The notes: a model not told the origin generated them from the sequence alone. A stretch of 64,000 nt of DNA from Ectocarpus siliculosus (GCA_000310025.1 FN648519.1:35532-99531), one strand, 5' to 3'; shown: positions 47,306-59,870, numbered from the stretch's first letter. Numbers and translations: made by a program.

Positions 47306-49698
47306 CTAGGGTTAAGGATTGGCCCCCCGCCCCCCAATGGGGCTGGGGGCCAACATCCAGGAAGGATGGTGGTGAGTGTCCGGGAGGAAGGAAATAAAAA
47401 GAAGGGGAGAGAATTTGTACCGGGAAGAAGGGACCGTGTTGGGAGAGGCAAGGAAGTGGTGAAGAATTTCGGCACTCGACGGGCGCGCGGTCCCGTTGGG
47501 GGTGAAAGGGACATGTCAGTCCGTAGTCTTGTCTATCGGAATCGAAAAGCCGAAAAATCGAGGTATACATTATGTATGTATGTACACAACGATGGAGAAG
47601 GCCGACGAGGAAGGTACGAAGAGAGGAAATTGCATCCCACGTTCGAAGTTCGAACTCGGTGTGAAAACCGCCGCAAGGGAGGAGTGCGAAGGAAAAAAAA
47701 AAAAAAGGAGACGTCGACGTTTGCGTCGTGGAACGATCCTTCCGTATAACGCAGGTCCTCACCAATGTAAGACGGGGAGGTAAAATACCCAACGTGAAAG
47801 TCAAAGCGCAGGTCATAACCGTATATATATATATATATGACTCATGCGCGGAGAAATTACCACGGAGACTTATCAACAAGAAATTTGAAGGCCGACTGAG
47901 AAGGTTTCAAGACACAAATACTTATATAGGCGACGATGGCAAGCGCAACACTAAATCTTCACAAGAAGAAAAGTGCATACTTGTTCAAAAATGAAAAGGC
48001 CGGATGCCGACCTATGGCTCTCTCGGAATGTAGGGATCACAATTGCTTACCAACAGGTATAATCCACAAGCAAGTATGAAGGTACTGGGTAGAGAGAGAT
48101 CGGAACGGTTTTTAATGTGAAGACACAACAACAACAATTATGAAGGCAACAATTATGAAGGTCGACCCGTCCTGCGTCGTTCGGTGTTAAATGATAAATG
48201 CGAAAGATGGATATTGCGTAAAGATCCAGTGGTCTTTTTCGGCAGTGGCAAAGAAATATGCGACCACATCCATGCCGCGAAAAAAAAAAAGTTGAGCGGG
48301 AGACTCTAGTAAAATAGAACAGCGTCTTCTCTGTTGTTGCCGGCAGGTTTGCTTCCACAACCCGGGAACCCAACCCACTCTTGTATTTCGGCCTACAAGA
48401 CTCCAATCGACACAAGCACCGGTAGGAGAGTGCATGGGAGATGCCGTGACAGCACAACTCCACTCTCCTACGACATCTATGTACAGTAGTACTGCTGTCG
48501 TTGTAGCACCATGTGGAACATCTCCGAGGGGTCTTCCTGCGCGGTAACAACAACATGGCGAGAGCTCTACGTGTACCTGTCGTCGACACATGTGGCAGCC
48601 GCGCGATACACGAAGGGATGTTTGCATCGCAATGTACTATGGTTCGCCGTGGCAGGAAGTATCCCATCCAGCTAGGTCGTTGCGGTACTTGTAGCACGCG
48701 GACGTCGTTCGGCGTCTAGTCCATACTGCTGTTGCAAAAAAAAAACAGCAGCAGTAATCGAGCTATGCATGATCTTTTTTGCTCTGGTTCACTTTTGCCT
48801 CCACAACCCGAGAATCCCACTGCTGTATCTCGACCTACAAGACTCCAATCAACAAACTAGCACTGGCAGAAGTGCGTGGAAGATGCTGTGACAGCACAAC
48901 TAAGTCGTCACTCGTACGACTTCCATGTAAAGTCAGCGTCTGGTCCATACTGCTATAGAAATCCAAAAATCGAGCCATCTTTTTTTTATTTTTTTCCATA
49001 CTAATAATAACAAGAAATGTATCACGTCACGACGACCATCCTGTAAGTATAGTACAATTATGTCGGAGGCCTGAGACGCAAGAGTTCAACCATTGTTGCA
49101 CTCTAAAAGCAAGACGTTTTTTTGCGGTGCATCAGTTCGCGGTCGCCTTGAGACTTTTTTTTCGCCGGCTGTTGCCCGCTGCAGCGGGCCAGTCTCTGGA
49201 TCGCATCGCCCCTGTCGCGAGCTCGAAACTCCAAAGGCGAGTAGAGTTACAGCACGGTGAATGCACGCAACCACTATTTCAGTCATTGAGCTAGACGTTG
49301 CGGTGCGGTAAATCGGTTTTAATTGTTTTTAAATGGGGTTCAAACAATTTTTTCGGCCGTCTTCGCCGACGTGGGCGTGCCACTCTCACGATCACAGCGC
49401 CCCTGTCACTAGCTCTAGACTCCTAGGGCGAGCCGAGTTACAGCACCGTGAAGTACGGGTAAATATCGTGCATCCGGGCGCGTCTACGCAAGGGAAATCA
49501 AGGGACTGTGATCTCTAAAGAATCACGAAGCTCCTTGGACGAGATTTCGGAGAACGTCAACTCATAAATCATGACACATACTTGAAGTACAACATGCAGT
49601 ACCTAGCACAGACTTTTTTTTGCAGCATGGTCTCATCTGTAGATAGATATCGACAGAATGTCCGTACTATGTGGTATGTATGCGTTGTAGGTAAGTAG
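47306..49698 (-). mobile_element. Helitron B, copy 3 (B3), longest copy
   Basis: Inverted relative to B1. The 3' end on the minus strand has a strong hairpin at 47,321-47,351 (GGCCCCCAGCCCC, ATT, then a return arm pairing at 12 of 13 positions), then 11 nt and CTAG (47,306-47,309). A genomic T (plus-strand A, 47,305) follows. This is the standard Helitron CTRR|T terminus. It keeps internal blocks missing from B1 (48.4-49.0 kb, matching 16.94-17.45 kb of B2). The 5' edge near 49,698 is placed by where similarity to B1 stops. No Rep/helicase coding was found. An (AT)n run lies at 47,821-47,840. Confidence 0.82.
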
Positions 49699-50139
49699 TA
49701 GCATCCTGTCGCCTTCTCTAGCGTAATTAGCAACGCGAACTGGAGTATGTGCATCGTGTATTGTCACCGCGCGGATGGTTACGTACTACGTATGTAAGTA
49801 TATGCCACACACACACCCTCCAAGATGCACATGTTCTACAGCTCTGTAGTAAGGAAGATTGGACAAATGTAGATTTTGATCGTTGTTGTTGTGGTACGCC
49901 ACAACTTTAGACTTAACTTGCGTTGTTGTGAGCTTGAACATGCATGCACGCAAATCTCACGGCATCATCAATTGCTGCAAGTGCTGCAAGGTTGGGGGAA
50001 TAGGTCTTCTGTAATACTGTGAACACTGCTGTTGTTGTTGTACTGCTGTTGTTGTATTGAAGGTGCTGCTGCTGTAGACTGCGCTATATCGTTTATGTTC
50101 AGTTAAACAAGAGAGATGAACTTTTCGTGATACCACACC
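49699..50139. other. Short unique spacer with GTT/CTG microsatellite
   Basis: Between B3 and C2. It contains CTGTTGTTGTTGTACTGCTG and similar runs at 50,022-50,075. No gene. Confidence 0.5.
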
Positions 50140-50393
50140 GTTCCATGGAATAATTGCTGGAAGTTAGTCAGAGGTTAGAATATTTGCTGGAAGTTTGTCA
50201 GAAGTTGTCTGTACAGAGTGAATGAAAGAGTGCACATTTCGTCGAATGTTCCGAATTTCGTCTCCAAGTTAGTCAGAATTTAGTCTGTAAAGCGTGAAAA
50301 CGTGCTCCAGCCCCACCGGCCCCACCCGATTACTTTCATTTTGGACATCCTCCCCTCTCATCCCCGCATCGACCTTCAGCTGCAACACAACAT

Positions 50394-51497
50394 GAACGCC
50401 CTCTCCCGTAGCTCCCCAGCAAAGCGTAAGTCCACCCAGTCAGAGAGTCGTAGTGGAGAGTCCCGCTGCCCTGTACAAAAGGCCGCGACACCAACTGGCC
50501 TTGCCCCGGGCCCGACTGCGACAACGGCGGTCACCTTTAGCTCGACGGTAAGGGCAAGTTTGCCCCTTGCGACCGTAACAACAACCGCGACGAGGGCACA
50601 GTTAGTTGTAGCGTATCCTGCACCATCCTCACCCCGTCGACAACGTACCCCAAGCTGTGCCAGCTCTGCCTCGCCCCGGTGGGAGGTACTCCTTCGCTCG
50701 AGATCCCAACCGAACAGGTCAACAGCCGCGGCTACAAAGGGAAAAGTAATTTCTCTCCTTAATTTCATCAAGTAATTCCGCCTGATATGTGCCCGAATGT
50801 TGTTCAGGTGTTGCATGAAGCCCTGACATGAAACTGCATCGCAACCACAACCGCTAAATCTCTCCACAACAATGCCCTTTTTGCTTGCTGCTGTTGTCAG
50901 AGTGGAATAATATCCACGCGGTGTGGCGTCTTTGCGCTGGTGCCAAGACTTCGGGCGGCAAGAAGTTCAAGCACGTCACCGTCGCCCCCGCCAGCCTTAG
51001 CGGGGTAAATCATGTGTACACCCGTTCACACCCGTTTACATCGGAACGTGATTGTGTAGTGAACAGTCGTGTGTGTGCGTAGTTACCTAGATATGGGTGC
51101 GTGGATGCATCGGACTGTTGCTGTCAATTAGTTTCCCATATGTCACAAAAGTGCACCTTTTTTTTGATGTAGTAAAACCATGTGAAATTTATTCCTTATA
51201 TTTTCCCCTGTCACCCATCCAATATCCACTGCAAAGGTGCATTGCGAGTGTTCCGACGCAGCGACTAACGAGGAAGACCTGGTCGACGGGTGCGCGGGCG
51301 AGATCGTCGAGGACGACCTGATCATCAACGATTGAGACTCCCCGCCGCTGCACTACCAGTGCGCCCGCCGCCGGTGGAACCAGACCATCAACGAGATCCT
51401 CAACAAGACCGACGAGCACCGCGACCTGGGAACTACCCACGACAAGGAGTCTTTCCAGCCCTCTGCCACCGTCCCAGCCGCGCTCGCCGACCTCTAA
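50394..51497 (+). pseudogene. Intron-bearing captured gene in C2, function unknown
   Basis: Exon 2 (50,901-51,004) follows a polypyrimidine CTGTTGTCAG acceptor, encodes WRLCAGAKTSGGKKFKHVTV and ends at GTAAAT. Exon 3 (51,237-51,497) follows GCAAAG and joins in phase 0. It encodes VHCECSDAATNEEDLVDGC, then, after one in-frame TGA, QCARRRWNQTINEILNKTDE and a TAA. An upstream coding block (about 50.47-50.73 kb) has CPGPDCDNGGHL, KGKFAPCDRNNN and CQLCLAPVGGTPSLEIPTE. The regular cysteine pairs suggest a small zinc-binding protein, but I do not recognise the family. The retained introns and the position inside a Helitron-derived element point to capture of genomic DNA. Two stops make expression of a full protein unlikely. 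Confidence 0.5.
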
Positions 51498-51607
51498 AGT
51501 AAGACGCGTGTTTTCACTTCAGAAACAAGTAAACGTCTCACGTTATTCAAGGCACATTTGTTGCCACCTTCAACTGGTTTTCGCCAACTACCAATAGAGT
51601 AAAGATA

Positions 51608-52545
51608 TCACCCTATGTCTGACAATCATCGATGTAGGCCGACGCCAATTCATCGGGTAACTCGTTCAGCAGCCGCATCTCAAAATCGCCAAACACGATC
51701 GGATCACGTACTGCACGTACCAAAGTTCCACACCCAGCCAGAGTAACACATCCTCAAGGAACGTACAAACAACTCCAACTCGACGACCACCTTCAGCTCG
51801 TCGAAATACCCAACAAAGATCGCTCACCCAACCACGGACGACGCCTGAAACTCGAACACCACAAACCTCTCCGGATAACGCGCAACACGCAGAACTAGCA
51901 AGATCTCGCAGACGAAGACGTGCTGAAATATTAACGGAACGTCGACGTCGCAATGCAAACAATAACACACCACACGACTCAGACCCTGAACTCGATATGA
52001 TACGTCAACATTTTTGCCAAATGAGGAATCGTGCACCAAGGTTACCGGCACCCAGCCTAGACAGCCATCGCGGTTACGCTAATGACCAAATCTGCCTTGG
52101 AGTGCAAGACATTGACTCGCAATCATTCGACTTCCCCTCGGCACCTTTCGAGCTAAAACACACGACGGATAGATTTGGATGATCCACAAAATATCACATG
52201 TTCTCACTGCAATGCTCAACTTTGGAAAAACGAAAAGAGATTAAATTGTTGTAACAAAGGCAAGTCGTGTATCCATCCTCTCAAATCTATCCCGCACCAT
52301 CTTATGGCGCTGTTTGAAACTACTAAATTCATTTCTGCTCAAAGAAGGTACAACGGGCTTTTCGGAATTGCTGCATTAGGCGCAGGCGGTATTCAAAAAA
52401 GGACATGGACTGAACCGCCAGCCCCTTCAATGCTCACCTTGCATGGACGTGCTTACCGCCGCATATTTGACCTCCAACAACACTATGAGAACTATTCCGT
52501 GTCGAAGAAATCATCGCAGCTAAACGAATTTTTGATGCTCAGATG
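51608..52545 (+). pseudogene. Helitron Rep/helicase N-terminal region (C2)
   Basis: Homologous to the C1 fragment but reaching further. It has CSHCNAQLWKNEKRLNCCNK and HPLKSIPHHLMALFE, then RRYNGLFGIAALGAGGIQ and LTLHGRAYRRIFDLQ. The YN.LF.....GA block followed by ..L.GRAYHRI is the start of the Helitron_like_N domain that follows the zinc finger in intact elements. Later similarity to C1 (52.5-52.83 kb) includes NETIPSAVVIGNN and a stop. The upstream polar part (51.6-51.97 kb) is split between frames. The HUH nuclease and Pif1-type helicase domains are missing, so only a decayed N-terminal third at most remains. Confidence 0.75.
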
Positions 52546-53984
52546 AACATCCGCTTTCATGTCTCCACATTACCTCCTCCCCAACAACCTCTTTCTTCTG
52601 CTTTAAACTTACGTTATACGGTATCATCTAGGCATTATGACACGTACACGCTCTTACATCCATCTCCCCAATAATTGCATTCTGCCGCCAGCGCAGGCAC
52701 CCGACATCATCGCGGCCATCACCATCGCGCTTCAACATTAAGAAGCTCGAGACCTGACAAGGCTGCAAACGAAACCATACCTTCCGCAGTGGTAATCGGC
52801 AATAACCAGCAGGACCGCAAGGGGCAACGATGACCTGAGGCGGGAGGCGCCAACTCTTTCTCCGTCAACTAACGCCCACTTTGTCTGAATGTTGTAGGTG
52901 TTCGACTCCTTTCACAATGTGAGGGATACCGCATATCGGCGTCATTGGAGGGGGACATTAGAGAAGGGCGCGATATTAGAGCGGATCGACACTGAAGAAG
53001 TTAGAATATGACCATTCGAGCGGGACGACACTGAAAAAGTTAGAATAATAGCTCCAGAACATTAGAGGGGGGCATTAGAGAAAGACACGACACTGAAGAA
53101 GTTTGAATTTGAGAGCTAGGCGGCAACACACCATCAACTACCAGCAATACCGTCGAACAATTGCAGTGTTCGTTCTTTCTTTGGCCCCTTTGGGGAGGAT
53201 ATTGGCCACCGCAAAGCCACTTAGAGAACGTTTCCTGAGAGTGTGACTACGTTCTTACCGGCGCAAGAATGGGGAGGCGACCGTAGCTTACATCTCCTTT
53301 TCGCCCGCACCGGGCGAAGCTAGACAACAATTCACGTACACGCGACTCTTTTGGCTTCATGTTACACCGGGAACGACACATTTCTCGGATACAACGCGAA
53401 AATCTTCACGCCGTTCATTCGGTCATCCTGCGGCTTCATGCCCTTGGTATGCTGTGCACAGCCTTCACACCTTCCCTTTAAGCCTACTGCTGAGGACGAG
53501 GGCGCCTCTGCGCCCGAAGTCCGGAGCCCTTGTATATCATGATGATGACAAGATGGACACCAGAAAGCCCTCTTGGTGATTAGAAAACATGCGCTAGCAA
53601 TCATACAGAAAGGCCAAAGCCACGTATTTACCAAGTGGCACCCGACGCTGAACATCCCCCGCCCAGCCTTGGTCACGCTCGAGACACCCAGGGGAAATTG
53701 GATCAAGCTCTTTCTCCTCCCCGCCTTTTCAGACTTGGTGTACCCTTTGCTTTCCCCGAGTCTCGAAAGAAAGACGAAGAAATGCCAGCTCTCCATCCCC
53801 TCTCAATAGACTACTCAATTAATCTACAGTCAGCAAAAAACAAATCCTCTGTCCCCCGCCCCGTCAAGTTTCCAAGCGAACGTCTCCTTTCACCTCTTAC
53901 CCGTGTTTTGATCAGACTTGGGTGTATTTTCAGTAAGCACGAGGGAAACATATGCACCTGACACATTCAAGAATAGTATGCTAC

Positions 53985-54480
53985 GGACTCCCGGACAAGC
54001 TTTTCGTTTGGGTTGTCGGTGCAGCCAACACAGTGGCCATTTTCTTTCTCGAACTGCATTTTATTTTTCTTCACTCAACACAGGAAATCTCACGATGATC
54101 CCGTGTTGTCATGCCTAACATATATACGTACGTTTCCCGTCTGTTATTGGCCCTGTGGAGCTCAAGCGCCATCGGCACGTCTCCAAGCATGGAATCCGCT
54201 TGGAGTCACTTGTGCCCCCCCCCAGACACATTCAAAGCCCGCAATGTACACCGCACGACAGCAACGACATCGAGGGGCATTTCTTGGGTCATCTGTGCTG
54301 TTCAACAAAAAAGCGGCAGCAACTAACATATATCGACCATCCACCAAGCACGCAAACAATCATTCATCATGATCAAACTACTTACGGTCACCCACGGAAA
54401 CGTAGATTCTTCCGCACACAAAACATGACACCAATGGACAGTGCCTTCATGCCCTTAACACCAACTGTTTGATTGCCCCA
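53985..54480 (+). repeat. Diverged duplication E, copy 1
   Basis: Collinear with 54,930-55,560. Shared landmarks are GTTGTCGGTG.AGCCAA, TGGCCCTGTGGAG, CGTCTCCAAGCATGGA, a CAAGCAC.CAAACAA block and ACACCAATGGACA. Divergence is high, so the duplication is old. The small frames are not conserved between copies. Confidence 0.6.
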
Positions 54481-54929
54481 AGCCTAGTGCTGCTGGGATG
54501 AGCAAGGCTGCGCCGTTGGTAGGCGTGAAGAGATGTTAAGATGGTAAAGTCGTTGATTAGGTTGCCCTTGTCGTAAGGGGAACAACAGGAGAGAGTGGCA
54601 GCGGGAGGCAAACTCTCGTGCCGCACACCAGTAGCAAGCAAACGCAGAATTCGGAACACTATGAAACAGGTCAAAGATACAGAATTCTAGACATGTCATA
54701 AGATACCCCGAAGATCTATGCCCCTTGCGGCCACTTTGGCTCCATGGTAGAAACCATCATACATGAGTAACTTCAGCAGTAGCGTATTCGTAATGATGAA
54801 ATAATCAACCTCACGAACACCAACAACGTCAACATCCTACCGCATTCATTCCTAAGACATCACCCCGAAGCCTAAAAACTGGAACAGCGTACCCGGCAAA
54901 CCTTAACTCCCTCGGGTAGTCAGTGTGGG

Positions 54930-55560
54930 TAATACCTCTGGCGTGTGCTCATGCATCGAACACCTGGACACAGTTTTCCTCAAAGTTGTCGGTGTAGCCA
55001 ATACCGTCACAAATGTCACAAATTTTCGTTGTTCTTGAACTGCAGTCCTTACCTCTACTTGACGCAATAATTGATACAATTCAACACATAACATTGGCCT
55101 CTGTTGTGTCACGCCCAACGTAGACAATATATACTGTATCTCACATTTGATTGACCCTGTGGGGTCCGTTCGCCATCCCCACGCCTCCAAGCATGGATTC
55201 CCCTTTGCTTCAGTTGTACCTTATTGCCACTTGTCCTAAGTAAACGGTAAGGGATGGCAAGCTGTACACGCGTACCCCCTCATTCACGGCACAAAATGTA
55301 CACCCGAGGAATTCATCAACATCGGGACAGACCTCTCCCGGGTCATCTGGGCTGTGCAGCCAATAACCGCCGCTGCAACACCTTGTATCATGTACCCATC
55401 AAGCACTCAAACAACACTCATCACCAGGAATCCACTTCATGATGAACTACATAAGGCCACCCACGTTGTAGAATATTCGTCCAGCACCCAAACCATAAAA
55501 CCAATGCACATAGATAGCCTGATCATGCACCCAACATCAAAGGTGAAAATCCCATCACGT
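54930..55560 (+). repeat. Diverged duplication E, copy 2
   Basis: Second copy of the block at 53,985-54,480, somewhat longer because of insertions around 55.03-55.10 kb. The landmarks occur in the same order. Confidence 0.6.
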
Positions 55561-55961
55561 TCCCAACACATTAACCCCAAACCGAAAAAATGCAACAGCT
55601 TCCCTTGCAGGATACTTCATATTCCTTGGGTGGTCTATAAATAAACACCTCTCGCGTATGATCATGAGTTGGTATGTGCGTTACTCGAGATCCCCCTTTC
55701 AGAGGGCGGCATCCGGAGTCTAGATCAACCTGGGTTGCCGACCTTGTGTGACCAACATTCACCTTTCAACGGGGCCGGAGGCAGCAAGAGAAGAAGCACG
55801 TAAAATAACAAGTCAAATAGTTCCAACCAGTAGGAGAAGGGTGGCCGACAACACAAGACCGCCTCGAGACATGAAAACAACATGCTCGCTGCCAATTGGA
55901 ACGAAACATAAACCGACCCAGCCAAGCGAAAATCAAGCAAGTAACAGGGAATTATTCAGAA

Positions 55962-56234
55962 TTATTGAACTTCGGTTTGAATTCGCGACATCAGTTTGAG
56001 AATTTTCTTGTGGCGGCAAGTAAACCCCTCTTTTGACTTGAGGATTGGAATCAAAAACACCTTTTTATTGCCGCCTTTCCCCAAGTCCTCTCCAAAAAAG
56101 CACGTGTCTGGAGCAGCCCCAAACGGCCTCAGGCGAGCTTCTGTGGTGGTGAGCACGTACCCTGGCATGTACTGAGGGGTCACCTTAGCTTGGCAGTTGC
56201 GTTGGGTCCGCCGAGAGATAGAGAAGCAACTCAC
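55962..56234 (-). CDS. Candidate coding exon, unknown protein
   Basis: The minus-strand frame contains YMPGYVLTTTEARLRPFGAA, then DTCFFGEDLGKGG and KKVFLIPILKSKEG. Its composition looks like a real protein segment and not a repeat shadow. No splice partner or domain is recognised. It could belong with the candidate exon at 57,344-57,694 on the same strand. Confidence 0.25.
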   Translation of the reverse strand: MSCFSISRRTQRNCQAKVTPQYMPGYVLTTTEARLRPFGAAPDTCFFGEDLGKGGNKKVFLIPILKSKEGFTCRHKKILKLMSRIQTEVQ

Positions 56235-57343
56235 CGGTGATCAGTTGTCTTTTAGAGAATAATTTTTCAAGAAACGTGGTGTTTGTCTGTGTGTCGCGTG
56301 ACCTCTGCCTCTCCCAACAACCACACACGCTCACCTGCACTGCTGCACATCCCTACAGCCCACCCATACATAGACGTGTTGAGGAACCAAACGTGAGCAC
56401 TCCTCCCCTCCTCGGGGGCTCGTTCCTTCACAGTAGAGCTGCTTTTCGGCCGTTGTGTGCACGCGCATCCGAGAGAGCTCGCTGCTGTAGTACCCACCCG
56501 CTCTTTCTTTTTTCGGAACGAAGAAAAAAAAAAACGCACGCACGCTCGTGTGTGTGTTCCCCCCAGCCTCGTCCGGGTGGCCGCCGCCATTAACTGCTAG
56601 CGGCTGATGATGTCTTTGGTTGTATTGTTCGAGGTTAGGTAGAAAGTGCAGCAGCATCCCAGCGCCGTTTCTCGTGCTGCTCCGTCCGGCCCCAGTCTGA
56701 ATCGACTCCTTCGACAGCAGCTCACCACGTCACCTCATCAAGCAGAAACCAACCACGCGGAGGAGGACTGTATATATTTTTTGGTCAAGCACCCGAGCTG
56801 TGCTGGGCACCCGAGAGAGCAGCGGGCGGGGTGTATCCAGTAGCCGTGAGCGGTGTGGATCTTTGGAGCAACCTGGGAGCACACCTTTGGTTCATACTGT
56901 GCCGGTGAGTGGAGAGAGAGAGAGCAAACAGCACCACAGAAGAGATGATTGTGTATATGTAAATCTCTGTTGTAAGTAGCAAGGAGTAGCAGTAGCCGGC
57001 ATGTGTAGTAGGGTAGGTACCCAGGGTTCTGCATTAAGATAAATGAACGTGGATTGGGTGCTTGGGAAACGAATTGTGATGTTGTGGTGGCTCGTGCGTG
57101 TGCGCTGACCGTCCGTTCTGTTTTCGTTTCTCATATATATGTCTTCTTCCTCTTTATCTCGATGCATGCCTTCTGTTACTGCTCTTCCGTTGACCTCCTG
57201 AGAACAGGGGGAGAGCAACTACCCACACCGACGTCGCCATCAAGCTCCGGCCAAGCTGAGGCACCTGCTAAATTGTACCCACAATTGGACGCTGCGAACC
57301 AGAGAGCCTTTAGTATCCCTGCATTGATCGTTACCTCGGAGAG

Positions 57344-57694
57344 GCAAGTCACGAAGTGCAGCCATATCCACGCTGGGATGGGCAAAGCGTAGGGCCAAAG
57401 TGAACGGTCGTTAAGTACGCTGTAGATGGTGGTGCCCCCCTTGATGTTCTCCTTGGGGACTAGATGACCTTTAAGCACGAAGGTCTTTCTGCGGTGCATT
57501 GTGTAGTACAGTGGGTCCAGCGCTGTGATGAAGCTGGTGGTGTTATTTTTGTTGACTCCGCCGCCGCTGCTGCTCATGCTACTACTTACTGCTGCTGCTG
57601 CTGCTGCTGCTCCTGCTCTTCGTTTATTAGGGGGTACCTTGAAAATGACGGCGTGCGAGGGACTGATGACGACGTGGATGCCCATGGAAAGCAA
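57344..57694 (-). CDS. Candidate coding exon with poly-alanine tract
   Basis: The minus-strand frame reads SMGIHVVISPSHAVIFKVPP, then a (GCA)n-encoded alanine run, then TALDPLYYTMHRRKTFVL, KGHLVPKENIKGGTTIYSV and IPAWIWLHFVTCLSE. It ends at GAG|GTAACG, a plausible splice donor. The alanine run coincides with a CTG microsatellite at 57,588-57,616. The family is unknown, and the true start and partner exons are not established. Confidence 0.3.
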
Positions 57695-57999
57695 GAATCA
57701 CAGCTGGGTGATGGGGGGGGGAGGGTGATGATGAGGTAGGTGCGGTTGTTTCCTGGCGTATTATGTGGCCCTGGACAGCAGTTTCACGGGCATCCATTTT
57801 TTTTTACATGCTGTATTTCGTGAGATGAAGGAGGTGGATGCATAGTCCGTCGTGTGTTGTCCAGAGGATGAGTCTATCACCCTCTACGCGGCAATGTTCT
57901 TGTACTAGTTGCCGCTCGCCCAGGAACACTATTCCATCGTTTAAAATGCAGCAAGGGAAGGGCAGGCGAGGGCGCCGAGACTTTTAGTTGAGGTTTGCA

Positions 58000-59870
58000 T
58001 GAAATGAATGTCTACATATATATGTGTTTACGTCTAAGCAGACCTCGAGGAACCATACGAAAGTGACGGTGTTCTTGTCCAGACATGCAGCCTGGCTTAA
58101 ATACATCGGCATGTCCTCGCTTTTTCTCCTCTTGATTTCGTGCTAGTGAGCAGTGGTCGTCGTGCATAGTATGCATAGGAATTGAACACTTGTTGCTTCC
58201 CTTCCGCCCGGCCCGCCCACTCTCCCTTGATCCGGTACATCGCAAAGCTTTTATAAAGGGGGCGAGAAGATATGTGGGCCAACACACCTGACAGAGAAGG
58301 TCATGTTGGGCGAAACACTTCAAGTTCGCGACACGGCCCGTGCACATGACGGAGAAGAGCCCGGGCCGTGTTTACTGGTGATGCGGCTGCAACAAGGGTC
58401 AACCAAAGCTGGCGGGGATGTGTTGTCTAATAATAAGTATATGTTTGGTTGGCGCACATCAAGCGTTGGAGTACAAAGTATTTGTTGTAATGTTTGTTCC
58501 GCTGTGTGTGTTGCATTTAATTGAGGGCAAGTGCTGTCAGGAGTGATAGATCGTCTGCACGAATACCGCCCTAGAGGTGGCAGTAAAAACTTTTGTTTCC
58601 AGCGTGTGGCGGTATAAAAGGGTCAGGGCATTTTCGTCATTGATGGCTGGCTGCGCCTCGCCTCATGGATATCATCATGGACTGTTTGAACGTTTGAACT
58701 AGTAGCACTGGGTTAGAGACCCCGCCTTGGGTTGGTGGGCAAAAAAAGTAATGTGCCCATTGCTTCACAAAAAACGATGAAAAAAACTGCAGGTACTGCT
58801 GTAGTGCTGATAACAGGACCGCGTGCGGCATTTGGTACACCATAGCACCTGAAAAAAAACGCTAATTCTAAGTAATTACAAGATAATACAAACGTCTGGG
58901 ACACGATATTGGTGGTCTCGGCGCGTGTGCTGTGTCATCACACTCACCGGCTCTTGTCGAGAACGTTTGTGCACCAAGGAGTTACTCAAGTTCCATATAT
59001 TACTAGGGAGAGACAAGACACGAACGAGCAGCAGGCAAGAAGGCCCTGCTGCAATAAACAGCAAGTCCATATCCATCACATCTGCGTAACCCCCTCGGAG
59101 ATGTCGGAGATGTGCATCTTGCCGAGTACACACACAAACAGCCCCCCTACTCGGTACGAGATAGGATCTACGAAACCTCCCGTACATATCGCCAGGTAAA
59201 AACGGCAACAAATCCAAGCACCATTCTTCTTCATCATATCTGCAAATCATCCCAACTCCCGGAGGATATCTCGAATATTCAAATTAAAGGTTTATACTCG
59301 ACCTTAATCCAATATGGAACTTCGCTAAGAGTCTCAACAATCCATCACCCCTCTCGAGGAAATGCCATCAGCAAAATCTGAAGCAGCCAAAACAAAGAAA
59401 TCATCCTTTCAAAATTACTCCGCAAAGATCAACATACATACATGAGAGTCACGTCATAAAAACTTTTGGACGGATAACTCCGGGAAAACGCGGCATCTAT
59501 ACTACTTTGGACAAGATCGTCGCACAAAAACCATGGTTCAGCCCATTGACCAATCTCTCATAAGCATCGGTAGCACATGGGCCTCAACCATGTCTCACCA
59601 AAATATGCCAATTCCTTCCTCCAATACATCATCAGTCATTTTGAAAAGTACGGCAAACCTCTCACCAATTATTTTACCGTTCCTCTAACATCGAGACAAC
59701 ATCGATTCTTAACATCTAGCTCCCTGCGGCACTATTTCCCAAAAACATGAAAGCTTAAGCTTTACGGCCCCCCCGCTGTATCACCTCCCAAAATATAAGT
59801 TCGAACATCCCCCTTCTGCATTATCTCAAAACAATATCAAAAGCCCCCCCCCCCTGCTACAGTACCCCCC
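58000..59870. other. Gene-less stretch
   Basis: No domain, array or inverted repeat was recognised. The sequence becomes AT-rich after 59.2 kb, and the open frames are short. Confidence 0.4.

Larger units (their letters stand above)
50140..53545 (+). mobile_element. Helitron-derived element C, copy 2 (C2)
   Basis: Fuller member of the C pair, inverted relative to C1. It starts around AATAATTGCTGGAAGTTAGT (50,153). It carries a split gene (50.39-51.50 kb), a Helitron N-terminal coding fragment (51.6-52.55 kb), a repeated block (52.98-53.12 kb) and a 3' hairpin at about 53,490-53,520. In that hairpin the GGAC/GTCC and GGGCGC/GCGCCC stems nest around CTCT. After the hairpin come GGAGCCCTTGTATAT and then loss of similarity to C1. 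A clean CTRR is not seen, so the exact 3' nucleotide is uncertain. HUH Rep and helicase domains are absent. Confidence 0.72.

Noticed and set aside
56500-56590. A first exon on the minus strand (MAAATRTRLGG)
   Set aside because: The frame runs into low-complexity sequence, with no supported splice donor or homologous continuation.
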